The notes below the pieces were generated by a model, which was not told the origin of the DNA, did not search any database, and saw only the letters and a list, made by a program, of their open reading frames with translations. Source: Bradyrhizobium jicamae (GTDB lineage Bacteria > Pseudomonadota > Alphaproteobacteria > Rhizobiales > Xanthobacteraceae). Taken from it: a stretch of 55,090 bases of DNA. This document shows, in pieces, positions 42,137-50,878 of this stretch (position 1 is the stretch's first letter; each line of letters begins with the position of its first letter). The DNA lies in NCBI RefSeq assembly GCF_001440395.1, contig NZ_LLXZ01000101.1:1-55090 (forward strand), in the 5' to 3' direction. The translations under genes were made by a program, and so were the position numbers.

Positions 42137-42634
42137 TTACCGACGCGCCAGCCGCTTCTCGTAGCGCCAGACTTCCAGGTCGAACGGGCCATCGGCCGTG
42201 TCGAGGCGACTGATCATCGTTCTGGCGAGATACCATCCGCACTTCTCATAGAATCTGGCGGCGCGCGCGTTGCCGATCGCGCAGGCGAGCCACGCCGTTT
42301 CGACACCCCGCTCCGACAACCGCGCTTCCGCATCTGTCATCAGCGCGGCGGCCGTACCGGCGCCGCGCGCTTCCGCGGCCACATAGAACTGGTAGAGCTC
42401 ATCGCCCTTCAGCATCGCGAAGCCCAGCGGTGCGCCTCGCGGCCCGATCACCCGCACGTCGGCGAGCGCGGCGATCATCCGCTCGGCAAAGCTTTCGAGC
42501 GTGCGCGCCTGTGCCAATTCTGCCGGCAGGATCGCGGCGTGGGCATCCTGCCAGCCGTCGTACCACAGGCGCGCAAGTACGGTGGTTTCGGACGGATCAG
42601 GCGGCCGCGCCGTCATCGCAGCATCATCCGCCAT
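42137..42634 (-). CDS. GNAT-family N-acetyltransferase
   Basis: 165 residues: TVLARLWYDGWQDAHAAILPAEL at the N terminus, acetyl-CoA motif FYVAAEARGAGTAAALMTDAEARL and NARAARFYEKCGWYLARTM at the C terminus. Substrate unknown. The start lies 9 nt after the methyltransferase stop, on the same strand. Confidence 0.88.
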   Translation of the reverse strand: MADDAAMTARPPDPSETTVLARLWYDGWQDAHAAILPAELAQARTLESFAERMIAALADVRVIGPRGAPLGFAMLKGDELYQFYVAAEARGAGTAAALMTDAEARLSERGVETAWLACAIGNARAARFYEKCGWYLARTMISRLDTADGPFDLEVWRYEKRLARR

Positions 42635-42643
42635 CGTTCACCT

Positions 42644-43387
42644 TCATTTGGCCGATGGTTCGACCATCGGCGCGATCTTGCGGCCGGCGACGCCGGTGGC
42701 GCAGCCGAAAAAATACTTCGTGAACTTTACCTCCAGGCCGTGGGCGCGCAGCATGGCCGCGATCTCGGCCGCATTGCCGAAATTGGTGCTGTAGGTGCCG
42801 ATCATCGCAAAATCCTGCGCGCCGCGCAGGAGCGTGCGCTCGATCAGCGGTAGAACCACCTTGAGGTGAAGCAGGTACAGCGGCCGGAGCCACCACCCTT
42901 TCGGATCCGACGCCTCGATCATGGAGAAGACGCCGCCGGGCTTCAGCACGCGCGCGAGCAAGGCGGCCAGGCGGGCATGCTGTTCCGGGTTGAACGTCTT
43001 CAAGCCGAATGTGGAGATGACGAAATCCGCGCTCTCCGGCGGCAGATCGCTCGCCAGCACGTCGTCCTCGATGAACTCGATCCGGTGGGCGCGATGGGCG
43101 TGCAGCCGCTCCATGGCGCGGCGATGCATGCCGGAGGAGATATCGACCGCGGTGATCGCGCCGACATCGTCGAACCGCTTCAACAGATGCGGCCATACCT
43201 CGCCGGTCCCCGCCATCAGATCGTAGCCGCGCGCACCGCCACCGGGCAGCGCCGGCATCGCCGCCACGCATTGCTTGCGCCAGCGCTCGGTGAAGCCGAA
43301 CGAGCAGATCAGGCTGAAGGTGATGTAGCGGTCCGAGCAGCGGTCGAAGACGGCCTTCACGAACTGGGGGTCGTAGATGTCACCCAT
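42644..43387 (-). CDS. SAM-dependent methyltransferase (UbiE-like)
   Basis: 247 residues. The SAM site is GYDLMAGTGEVWPHLLKRFDDVGAITAVDISSGM, followed by DFVISTFGLKTFN and LKPGGVFSMIEASDPKG. It is UbiE/COQ5-like, but the usual DVAGGTG is MAGTGEV, so the true substrate is uncertain. Probably co-transcribed with the GNAT gene downstream. Confidence 0.85.
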   Translation of the reverse strand: MGDIYDPQFVKAVFDRCSDRYITFSLICSFGFTERWRKQCVAAMPALPGGGARGYDLMAGTGEVWPHLLKRFDDVGAITAVDISSGMHRRAMERLHAHRAHRIEFIEDDVLASDLPPESADFVISTFGLKTFNPEQHARLAALLARVLKPGGVFSMIEASDPKGWWLRPLYLLHLKVVLPLIERTLLRGAQDFAMIGTYSTNFGNAAEIAAMLRAHGLEVKFTKYFFGCATGVAGRKIAPMVEPSAK

Positions 43388-43416
43388 TGCGATTGCTTAT
43401 ACCCCTGCTCCCGCCG

Positions 43417-43956
43417 CTACCCCGCCTTCGCGGTGCGCACCCGCCCGGCCAGATGCGCCATGTAGTTGGCCTTGCCGATCCGCACGCCCTGATGCCTCAG
43501 GATGTCGTAGGCGGTGACGAGATGGAAGTAGAAATTGGGCAGCAGCCATTCGTCGACATAGAGATGGCCGGTGAATGAAATGAACCTGCCGCCCGGCAGA
43601 GCGATCCGCTTGTCGCGATCGAGCACGCGGTCATCGATCCCTGCGGTCCGTTCCGACAGATAGGCGATCGTGTCCTGCACATGCCGCTTCAGCCCGGCAA
43701 AATCCAGCTTCGCCGGATCGGCCTCGGGCGCCGCCGCATCGCTACACCAGGCGGCGAACTGATTGGGCTGGTTGCAGGTGAAGACGATCTGGTGCGGGAA
43801 TGGAAACATGTCATGGGACAGCCGGGCTGCCAGCAGCGTTTCAGGGCTCTCCGCCTTCTCGCGCCATTGTGTCTCGGCGGCGTCAAGCAGACCGGCAAGC
43901 ACCTGCAATCGCGTCGTAAAGATTTCGGTCGTTCGTTTCAGCACTGGATCGGACAT
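43417..43956 (-). CDS. DUF1993 family protein
   Basis: 179 residues. DUF1993 features: LA...L.HDMFPFPHQI, FAGLKRHVQDTIAYL, F.GHLYVDEWLLPNFYFHLVTAYDILRHQGV.IGKANY. The His-rich pattern resembles the DinB-like four-helix fold. Function unknown. ATG at 43956. Confidence 0.88.
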   Translation of the reverse strand: MSDPVLKRTTEIFTTRLQVLAGLLDAAETQWREKAESPETLLAARLSHDMFPFPHQIVFTCNQPNQFAAWCSDAAAPEADPAKLDFAGLKRHVQDTIAYLSERTAGIDDRVLDRDKRIALPGGRFISFTGHLYVDEWLLPNFYFHLVTAYDILRHQGVRIGKANYMAHLAGRVRTAKAG

Positions 43957-44126
43957 CCCCTGGCAACTCCTGCTTCACTCAGCCGCCCCCGGGCGGACTT
44001 TCACGTCGTTCGCCGCACCATTAAGATTACGCCTTAACCAATAATTAATTATGTCTTTGCGGGCACGAAAGGCCCGGCTTAGCGTTTTGGGAATGCTGCC
44101 CAGTAACCTCTCAATGGGTGAGTGCC

Positions 44127-44477
44127 ATGACCTATCGAACGACATTTATTGCATCCCTCAGCGCCGTCGCGCTTGTCCTTGCCGCGGGCGAAGCATCGGC
44201 CGATCCGGCCGCGGCACGCGGCGCGGGCGCCGCTCTAACGCGTCCGGCTTTCCCGGCATTCCCCAACTCGGGGCACCATCATCACCATCACCGGGGCGTA
44301 AGCGGCTTCTGGCCTGGCGGCATCGTCTACGGTCTGCCGAGCGATATCGACCGACCGGTGATCGTGGAGGCCCCGCCGCCAATCAAGCAGTCGGACGACC
44401 TACGTTACACCTGCGTCTATGACATCCCCTGGGACTACGTGCATCGCTGTCCGCAGTACAATACGCCGCGGTATTAG
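44127..44477 (+). CDS. small secreted His-rich hypothetical protein
   Basis: 116 residues. A signal peptide with a hydrophobic core (FIASLSAVALVLAAGEASA) ends before DPAAARG. A run of six His is followed by RG, then an aromatic C terminus (YTCVYDIPWDYVHRCPQYN, with a Cys pair). Metal binding in the periplasm is plausible. The ATG at 44127 is preceded by GGGTGA; a GTG nine nt upstream is possible. Family unknown. Confidence 0.65.
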   Translation: MTYRTTFIASLSAVALVLAAGEASADPAAARGAGAALTRPAFPAFPNSGHHHHHHRGVSGFWPGGIVYGLPSDIDRPVIVEAPPPIKQSDDLRYTCVYDIPWDYVHRCPQYNTPRY

Positions 44478-44760
44478 TTTTACGGTTGGCGCAATCCATC
44501 CGCTACGCCGCGCCATGGATCGCTTCCGCCTTCGCTCTTCGAGCTACGGCGGACAAGTCGCTGCGCTCGCAATGACGTCGAGATTGCGACGCAACATACC
44601 AGTGTCATCCCCGCGCATGCGGGGATCCAGTACGCCGCGGCCTATCGATTCAATCATGGACGTCTCTGGAATACTTGGTCCCCCGCCTTCGCGGGGGATG
44701 ACAGCGGAGTATGACTTCGCGATCTCGCGGCGCATTTGCGCCCGAGGTTTGCATCTTCTT
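44478..44760. repeat. block of dispersed repeats
   Basis: A gene-free stretch made of rhizobial-type repeats. 44603-44705 matches 8303-8441 in reverse (shared CCAGTACGCCGCGGC and CTCTGGAATACT) and holds its own inverted ends (GTCATCCCCGCG and CGCGGGGGATGAC). 44736-44760 is 25 bp identical to 54884-54908. Confidence 0.75.
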
Positions 44761-45633
44761 CTACGGATTGCGTTGACGCACGATAACAGTATGGCCAATT
44801 TCAAAGGACATCAGGTCCGCACCGACCTGGAGCGGGCCGTCATAGGTTTCGCGCGTTCCTGCCACGATATCTTCAACGGTTGCCCGAGGAATTTTGTCGC
44901 TGCCGAGAAAGACTAGATGGGAATAAACCGCCAGTTTCGGCTTGGCCAAAGAAAACACCTGCCCGGCTTCTCGGGGACTAGTGTGGTGGTCCATGACGCG
45001 CCGCATGTACGGATTTGAGGACAGCAGTTCAGTTCGAGCGACACAAACCTCGTGAATGAGCAGATCAACACCAGCACTATATTTTATAACGTTTTGGTCG
45101 TAGCGGGTGTCGCCCGAAATCACCACCGCGCGACCTTTGTATTCAATACGATAACCCACGGCGGGCTTGATGGCCGCCCCGTGATCGACCGTGAAAGCGA
45201 TCACCTTGACGTCGTCCCTGTCATAGACGACGCCGTCCTTCTCGAACTCCTCCACGACCGTTGCGATACCCTCAGGCGACAGCTTTTCGTCCTCTAGCCG
45301 GATTTTGATGTCGAGAGCGTAAGCAGCTTCGAGGCTGGTCATCAGTGACTTCGCGCCAACCGGGCCAATCAACCGAAATGGCTCCTTCCGGCTATTATTC
45401 AGCCACCCCGTGAGCCATAGGTCAGGGATGCCCAACGTGTGGTCCGAATGATAGTGGGTAAGGAAAAGAGCATCGACCTTGCTCATGATCGTGCCCTTCG
45501 TCATGTTGATTTGCCGCAAACGGATAGTAGCGCCCCGCCCAGCGTCAAACAGCAGTTTCTGATTTCCTGCCTCTACGAGCGTGCTAGGGCCGAACCGATC
45601 CGGATCAGGAATTGGCGTACCGGTGCCGAGCAA
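44761..45633 (-). CDS. MBL-fold metallo-hydrolase, apparently missing its natural start
   Basis: 290 residues from a TTG at 45633, with metal motif THYHSDH at about residues 59-65, ISGDTRY and MDHHTSP. It looks like the RNase Z/arylsulfatase-like branch that opens LLGTGTPIPDPDRFGPSTLVEAG and is usually exported. Upstream, the frame stays open to a stop at 45714. It encodes a signal-like CLLFAAVNAQTRADSDFKV, but without any ATG, GTG or TTG that would use it. The gene therefore seems to have lost its 5' end. Its base composition is less GC-rich than its neighbours. Confidence 0.75.
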   Translation of the reverse strand: MLGTGTPIPDPDRFGPSTLVEAGNQKLLFDAGRGATIRLRQINMTKGTIMSKVDALFLTHYHSDHTLGIPDLWLTGWLNNSRKEPFRLIGPVGAKSLMTSLEAAYALDIKIRLEDEKLSPEGIATVVEEFEKDGVVYDRDDVKVIAFTVDHGAAIKPAVGYRIEYKGRAVVISGDTRYDQNVIKYSAGVDLLIHEVCVARTELLSSNPYMRRVMDHHTSPREAGQVFSLAKPKLAVYSHLVFLGSDKIPRATVEDIVAGTRETYDGPLQVGADLMSFEIGHTVIVRQRNP

Positions 45634-45674
45634 TGTGACCTTGAAATCGCTGTCAGCCCTGGTCTGCGCATTGA

Positions 45675-46133
45675 CGGCTGCGAAAAGAAGGCAGCGCCGA
45701 AGTCGCCATCGCTAGTGCCGCTAGCGGTGCGCTCGTCGCCGCGATCAAGCGCCACATCGAGGCCGAGATCGAGGCGCCGTCGTTGACCACCGAGACGCTC
45801 TGCAAGCGATTCGGCGTTTCGCGCACCCAGCTCTACCGGCTATTGGAGCCCGACGGCGGGCTCTACCGCTACATCCGGGAGCGCCGGCTCGACCGCGCTT
45901 TCCGCCGGTTGATGTCGCCTGCAGGCAACGGGGCGCGCCTGATCGATCTTGCATTCGAATCGTGTTTCAGCAGCGACAACACCTTCATCCGCGCCTTCCG
46001 TCACCGCTTCGGCATCACGCCTGGCGAGGTGCGCGAACTGGCGATAGCGCGCGCGCAAGACGACAACGGCCGCGCCGGCGCGGCGCTCGGCTTCGACCCG
46101 GCCGCCGCCCTGCGGCAGCTTACGGTGAGATAG
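45675..46133 (+). pseudogene. 5'-truncated AraC-family regulator (DNA-binding domain only)
   Basis: Open frame with a C-terminal AraC domain: APSLTTETLCKRFGVSRTQLYRLLEPDGGLYRYIRERRLDRAFRRL, then LAFESCFSSDNTFIRAFRHRFGITPGEVR. In relatives this follows a sensor domain of about 200 residues, absent here: a stop lies just upstream at 45672. A short form could start at the TTG at 45783. The break lies next to the missing 5' end of the MBL gene on the other strand. Confidence 0.7.
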
Positions 46134-46280
46134 CAGTCCGAAGGCGGTTCCCGAAAATCGTACGGCGAACCGATTCCGAATTCACCGCGCGCGGCCTGCA
46201 AAAAACACGACCGTTCACGCGTTAATATTACCCATTTGGGACGCGCTGCACATTGCGCGGTGTCAGAGTCCGTTAAGGTC

Positions 46281-46300
46281 GCCCCTATGACGCAAGGGGC
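46281..46300 (+). promoter_or_regulatory. hairpin covering the autotransporter ribosome site
   Basis: GCCCCT (46281-46286) pairs with AGGGGC (46295-46300) around an eight-nt loop. The AGGGG strand is the likely Shine-Dalgarno of the GTG at 46307, so folding would block initiation. Confidence 0.45.
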
Positions 46301-46306
46301 AATTGA

Positions 46307-49300
46307 GTGGACGTGATGCGGAAGGGGAAGGCGTCGTTGCGCTCCGGCGCGACTGCGGGAAGGCGGCGAGAGGACGGGGCGAGTTTTCGTCGGCGCGGGC
46401 AGCTTACCGAAACGGGTCTTTACAGCTATCAGGCGCTGAGCGCGAGCCGCGGCTGGCGCGTGGCGATGGCTGGCACGGCCGCAATCAGCGCGCTGTGGCT
46501 GATAGAGCCGCGGCCGGCGCAAGCCGCACCCGGCGGCTGCACGACGGTCGGAACGACCGCGAGTTGCACCGGCGATCAATCGGGGGGGATCTGGGCTGAA
46601 TTCGATCACACCGCCGTCGATACGCTCAACGTCAATTCGCTGACCAGCAATATCGCGCCGGCCGCCGGCATGTCGGCCATTGACTTCGTGCGCCCGACCG
46701 GATCGGTCACCATCAACAGCGACATGGGACCCCACTCCATCACCGTGACCGGAGCCGCCGACGGCATTCGTGCCTCGTCCAACGCGACGGGAGCGTGGGA
46801 AACTGGGGTGTTGACGATCAACCATACCGGCGACATCAGCTCGGCCGGCGGCTACGGCATCTATGCATCCGCAACTGGCCTTTTCGGGCCCATCGGCGTC
46901 AACATCACAAGCAGCGGCACAATCTCGGCATATCGTGATGGCATTTACGGTTACGCCAATGCCGGTCATTCCGGCGAGGTCGCCATCATGCACAGCGGCG
47001 ACATCAGCTCCAGCAATGGTAATGGCATACATGCCTATTCGTACATGTACGGCATCTCTATCGCGAACGCCGGGAATATCAATGCGGCCAGTTTCGGCAT
47101 TATCGCGGACGGTAACTTTCGCGTCGCGATCGACAGCATTGGAAACATTGCTGCAAGCGTTGGCATCGATGCCGTCTCAGTGTCGGACGATGTAACGATC
47201 TCGCAAAGCGGAAGCATCACGGCCGTTCAGGGCGGCATTCAAGCGTTCGCCTGGAAGTCCGCAACGATCAACCGGTCTGGCAATATTGTCTCATCCAACA
47301 GCACCGCCATCTTTGCGGAGGCCATGGACCATATCAACATTACCAGCCGTGGCGATCTTATCGCGCATGACTACGGCATTCTCGCAAGCGGGTTGCTCGA
47401 GGTCGTGGTGAACAGCACCGGCAACATTACCGCGGGTAACGCTTCCGGCATTTATCTCGCTTCGCAGCGGGGCATCTCGGTCACCAGCCGGGGAAACATC
47501 CGCGCGCATGACGATGGCATCCACGTTTTTGCCGCGGGGAGCGCCACGGTGAACAGCACCGGCAACGTCATGTCGATGAGCGGCGACGCCATCTACGCAA
47601 GTTCGCCCCTCAATGTCGACGTTACGGTCAATGGTGGTGTCCTATCCGGCGCTCATGCGGGCATTTATATGGATGGCGGCGGGATCAATACCCTGACTGT
47701 TGGCGCGACGGCGGCGGTCACCGGAGGTCTTTACGCGGTCGTAGCCGGCGGCGGCAACGACACCGTGAACAACTCGGGCATGGTCGCCGGCAATGTCGAC
47801 CTCGGCGGCGGAGCGAACGCCTTCAATAATTTTTCGGGCAGCGTGTTCAACAGCGGCGCGACGACCAACCTCGGCGCCGGCAACATGCTGAGCAACAGCG
47901 GCACGCTGGCGCCGCTCGGCGCCGGCACTGTCGGCACCACGACGCTCACCGGTAATTTCGTTCAGACCGCGGGCGGCAAATTCGCCGTGGACGTCGATCT
48001 CGCCAACCGTGCCGCCGACCGCCTCAACGTCAGCGGCACGGCCGGCCTCGCCGGCACACTGACGCCGCATCTGACGAACCTCTTTGGGGGACCGCAGACC
48101 TTCACTATCCTTTCCGCTGCCGGCGGAACCAGCGGCGCCGGGCTCGATCTCTCCGTGCAGAGCACGGCGGTGGTGACCTACGCGCTGTCATATCCGAACC
48201 TGAACGATGTCAATCTGACCGTTGCCGTCAACTTCGCGCCGTCGGGATTGACGCCAAACGCGGAAGCGGTGGCGAAGGACTTGCAGTTGGCTTACCTCGC
48301 CGGCGGCGGTGGTCTCAGCCATCTCTTGACCCACCTCACAACGCTCGATTTTGCGCCATTCGCGGCGAGCCTCAACCGCCTGACCCCCGAGCCCTATCTC
48401 GCGCAGTCGCAGGCCGTGCTCTGGTCCGGCTTCGACTTCGCCAATTCGCTGTTCAGCTGCCCGGTTCCGGGCAGCGGAGCCTCGCTGATGGGCGAGGAAA
48501 ACTGCTATTGGCTGCGTCCCAACGGGCATGTGGCCTCGCTCGGCGGGCACGATGGCTACATGGGTTTCACCGAGAGGGCATCCGGCCTCACCGGAGGCGT
48601 GCAAGGCCAACTGGCCCCCTATTGGTATCTCGACGTCGGCGCCGGCTACACGCGCTCGCGTATCGGCACCGACACGTCTTCCGCCGAAGGCGACGTGTTC
48701 CGCGGCGGCGCTGCGCTCAAATACATCCGCGACAACTGGCTGGTCGCCGGCAGTGTGAGCGGCAACCTCGCCCGCTACAACGCAAGCCATTACGGTATTC
48801 CCACCGCCGGCACCGCAACCGCGCAATCCGATACAGGCACGCTCGATCTGCGGCTGCGTTTCGCCTATGCCTTCGGGACATCGGCATTCTACGTCAAGCC
48901 GCTCGTTGATTTCGATGCGGTGGGCCTGTGGCGCGGGGCGATCAACGAGAGTGGGGCCGGCGCGCTTAACCTGCACGTGCAAGGCCAAAATGATTGGCTG
49001 GCGTCGGCAGCGCCGGCGGTGGAGATCGGGACGCAGTGGCAGCAGGGCGGCTACACGTGGCGGCCTTATGTGCGGGCCGGCGCTCGCTTCCTGAGCAAGG
49101 ATAGTTTCGGAGCGACGGCAAGCTTCGCGGGATCGCCGGCAGGCATTGCGCCCTTCAGGGTCACCTCGCCGCTTGATCAGACCTTGGCCGAAGTCTCCGC
49201 CGGCTTCGACGTCTGGCAAGGCAACAATTTCAGTCTGCGCCTCAGCTATGACGGCCGTTTCGGAAGTCACACCACCAATAATGGCGGCGCACTCGAATTG

Positions 49301-49315
49301 CGTGCGGCGTTCTGA
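46307..49315 (+). CDS. type Va autotransporter with repetitive beta-helix passenger
   Basis: 1002 residues from a GTG; an ATG nine nt later is an alternative. An extended charged N terminus (about 50 residues) precedes a hydrophobic signal (VAMAGTAAISALWLI) and cleavage near AQAAP. The passenger (about 75-700) is low-GC-biased in codon use, rich in Ser/Asn/Gly/Ile, with repeated SGxI.....GI.A-type rungs of a right-handed beta-helix. The last 270 residues are an autotransporter barrel (EENCYWLRPNGHVASLGGHDGYMGF..., ...LSYDGRFGSHTTNNGGALELRAAF) ending in Phe as BAM substrates do. Only two Cys lie in the mature passenger start. It is likely a surface adhesin. Confidence 0.9.
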   Translation: MDVMRKGKASLRSGATAGRRREDGASFRRRGQLTETGLYSYQALSASRGWRVAMAGTAAISALWLIEPRPAQAAPGGCTTVGTTASCTGDQSGGIWAEFDHTAVDTLNVNSLTSNIAPAAGMSAIDFVRPTGSVTINSDMGPHSITVTGAADGIRASSNATGAWETGVLTINHTGDISSAGGYGIYASATGLFGPIGVNITSSGTISAYRDGIYGYANAGHSGEVAIMHSGDISSSNGNGIHAYSYMYGISIANAGNINAASFGIIADGNFRVAIDSIGNIAASVGIDAVSVSDDVTISQSGSITAVQGGIQAFAWKSATINRSGNIVSSNSTAIFAEAMDHINITSRGDLIAHDYGILASGLLEVVVNSTGNITAGNASGIYLASQRGISVTSRGNIRAHDDGIHVFAAGSATVNSTGNVMSMSGDAIYASSPLNVDVTVNGGVLSGAHAGIYMDGGGINTLTVGATAAVTGGLYAVVAGGGNDTVNNSGMVAGNVDLGGGANAFNNFSGSVFNSGATTNLGAGNMLSNSGTLAPLGAGTVGTTTLTGNFVQTAGGKFAVDVDLANRAADRLNVSGTAGLAGTLTPHLTNLFGGPQTFTILSAAGGTSGAGLDLSVQSTAVVTYALSYPNLNDVNLTVAVNFAPSGLTPNAEAVAKDLQLAYLAGGGGLSHLLTHLTTLDFAPFAASLNRLTPEPYLAQSQAVLWSGFDFANSLFSCPVPGSGASLMGEENCYWLRPNGHVASLGGHDGYMGFTERASGLTGGVQGQLAPYWYLDVGAGYTRSRIGTDTSSAEGDVFRGGAALKYIRDNWLVAGSVSGNLARYNASHYGIPTAGTATAQSDTGTLDLRLRFAYAFGTSAFYVKPLVDFDAVGLWRGAINESGAGALNLHVQGQNDWLASAAPAVEIGTQWQQGGYTWRPYVRAGARFLSKDSFGATASFAGSPAGIAPFRVTSPLDQTLAEVSAGFDVWQGNNFSLRLSYDGRFGSHTTNNGGALELRAAF

Positions 49316-49366
49316 ACAGGATGATGCAGGCCAGCGTCGACGACACAGACTGATCGTCAGACCGGA

Positions 49367-49535
49367 TCAGGCGCAGCCCACCCTGCCGCGAAATGTAAAG
49401 CCAGCATAGAATAGGCTGACGTTCGGGAAGCCGGCTTCCCGCAGGATCGCTTCGTCCTGCTCGGGTGAGAGGATGGTCAGGTGCGAATCGATCGCAGCCG
49501 CCTGCGGTTGAGATCGACCGAAGCTGTATGGGGAG
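49367..49535 (-). pseudogene. C-terminal relic of a SAM methyltransferase
   Basis: A minus-strand frame with stop at 49367-49369 reads AIDSHLTILSPEQDEAILREAG then FPNVSLFYAGFTFRGRVGCA. It matches the C terminus of the intact gene at 52160-52861 (LSPEQDARVLSEAGF...LFYAAFTWRGWVGYA). A stop codon cuts the frame upstream, so the SAM-binding part is missing. Confidence 0.7.
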
Positions 49536-49601
49536 GATTAGCGAACGCGTAACCCGCCGCCACGCCAGTTCGTCACGATGGGACACCAAGGCGTTCGACG
49601 A

Positions 49602-50237
49602 TTACTTCCTCGCCACGACGAACGGCCGCGCGTCCTTGCCGCGGGAGGCATGGCGGGCGCGTTCGACGATTTCAAATCCGGCCGCCGACATCTCGCGTTC
49701 CAGATCCTCCGCGGACAGGAACGCCACATAAGGCGCCTTGCCGACGAGCTGCATCAGGGGCAGCGCGAGGCGCAGCAGCGAATTCATTTCCTTCAGGCAC
49801 GGCGTCTTGGAGATGAAGAGCCCGCCGGGCCGCAGCAGGCGATGGACGCCCCGCAACGCCGCTTCGCGCTCCGCCACCAGATGCAGAACGTTGAAGCCGA
49901 AAGCGACGTCGAAGCTCCCGTCCGGCCACGGCGCCCTCTCGGGCCGCGCCACCTCGAACGTGGCATTGCTGCAGCCTTCAGCTTTCGCCTTTTCGCGCGC
50001 GATCGCGATCATTTCGCCGGATACGTCGGTCGCCACGATGCGCCCGACCGACGGCGCAAGCTTCAGCGCCGTCGTTCCCGTTCCGCATCCGAACTCGAAC
50101 GCCGCCTCCACCCCCTTTAGATAATGTCGGGTCCGCTCGAGCGTGCGCTCATAGCCCGCCATGTCGGCGATCGGATCGCTGGCATATTTGCGCGCAGCAC
50201 GATCCCAGAACTGCGCATCGCTTACGAGACGAAACAT
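49602..50237 (-). CDS. class I SAM-dependent methyltransferase
   Basis: 211 residues. The SAM motif is FEFGCGTGTTALKLAPSVGRIVATDVSGEMI, with NVLHLVAEREAALRGVHRLLRPGGLF following. Substrate unknown. The start at 50237 is fixed by GGAGG about eight nt upstream; the longer open frame is spurious. It is not closely similar to the relic just beyond its stop. Confidence 0.88.
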   Translation of the reverse strand: MFRLVSDAQFWDRAARKYASDPIADMAGYERTLERTRHYLKGVEAAFEFGCGTGTTALKLAPSVGRIVATDVSGEMIAIAREKAKAEGCSNATFEVARPERAPWPDGSFDVAFGFNVLHLVAEREAALRGVHRLLRPGGLFISKTPCLKEMNSLLRLALPLMQLVGKAPYVAFLSAEDLEREMSAAGFEIVERARHASRGKDARPFVVARK

Positions 50238-50307
50238 GGTGTGTCCTCCGCGGCGGCTTCTAGCATATGCGCGGGAATTGAAAACGGCAGATGACAGGCT
50301 GGGCGAA

Positions 50308-50333
50308 GGCGGAATGCGCGACGCTATTCCGCC
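50308..50333. repeat. second copy of the GGCGGAAT/ATTCCGCC hairpin
   Basis: GGCGGAAT (50308-50315)/ATTCCGCC (50326-50333) with ten-nt loop GCGCGACGCT. It nearly matches the hairpin at 40165-40192, which supports a dispersed mini-palindrome family. Confidence 0.65.
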
Positions 50334-50497
50334 TTGCGCGATGCTTTTCTTGCCGCTTTTCGAGCCGACCAACGCGCTCGAAATCGCTTCAAGGCGCGCA
50401 GTGTCATGGGGGCAACCGCTTGAAGCGCTAGCGAAGCACCTCCGGCTACCAACCCTTTGACAACATCGAATGCCAATTCGGGCCAAAAGTACCACAT
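50324..50497 (-). CDS. possible small membrane protein
   Basis: 57 residues from an ATG at 50497 with AGGGG just upstream: one amphipathic/hydrophobic helix (ELAFDVVKGLVAGGASLALQAVAP) and a very basic tail (KRFRARWSARKAARKASRKAE). Its stop lies within the 50308 hairpin. Real coding is plausible but unproven. Confidence 0.35.
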   Translation of the reverse strand: MWYFWPELAFDVVKGLVAGGASLALQAVAPMTLRALKRFRARWSARKAARKASRKAE

Positions 50498-50559
50498 GAC
50501 CCCTGCGTCCTTCTTCACAGGGGCACCGCCGGGCAGCAGTGGGCAGAATAAAGAAATAG

Positions 50560-50587
50560 AAAAAGCCCCGTCCGTTGCCGGCGGGGC
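50560..50587 (-). terminator. Rho-independent terminator, minus strand
   Basis: On the minus strand a GCCCCGCCGG/CGGACGGGGC-type stem (50565-50587) is followed by T5. It would end a transcript starting within 50590-50730, separate from the GST transcript ended upstream. Confidence 0.7.
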
Positions 50588-50719
50588 CCAGAAAATCTCT
50601 GTACGCGGTTCAGCGCACGCGAAACCTCTTTGGTTCACCCGCTCAAGGTGGACTCAAGAATGAGAGAGGCACACATCGTAAGTGCCGTGCGATTGGAACC
50701 GCGCATAACGACCCTCCGA

Positions 50720-50763
50720 AAACGAAAACGAACGGCCCGTAGCAGAACTGCACCGACGGGCCG
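50720..50763 (-). terminator. intrinsic terminator of the GST transcript, minus strand
   Basis: ACGGCCCGT (50732-50740)/ACGGGCCGT (50755-50763) is a perfect nine-base-pair stem with a T-rich tract (TTCGTTTTCGTTTTC) after it on the minus strand. It lies 115 nt beyond the GST stop. The region 50590-50878 holds no clear gene. Confidence 0.7.
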
Positions 50764-50878
50764 TCATTCCCCCTATCCAACCAGACGGGACAGCACCTGT
50801 CTGTGTGCCATTTCACAATCGGCAGCATATATGCGCTGCCGAGTTGACCGATTTCGCGCGGCAATCCGGTATCAGCTC

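Noticed and set aside
48188..49270. Minus-strand open frame opposite the autotransporter barrel
   Set aside because: The plus strand encodes a well-supported barrel; the reverse frame has no motif or ribosome site.
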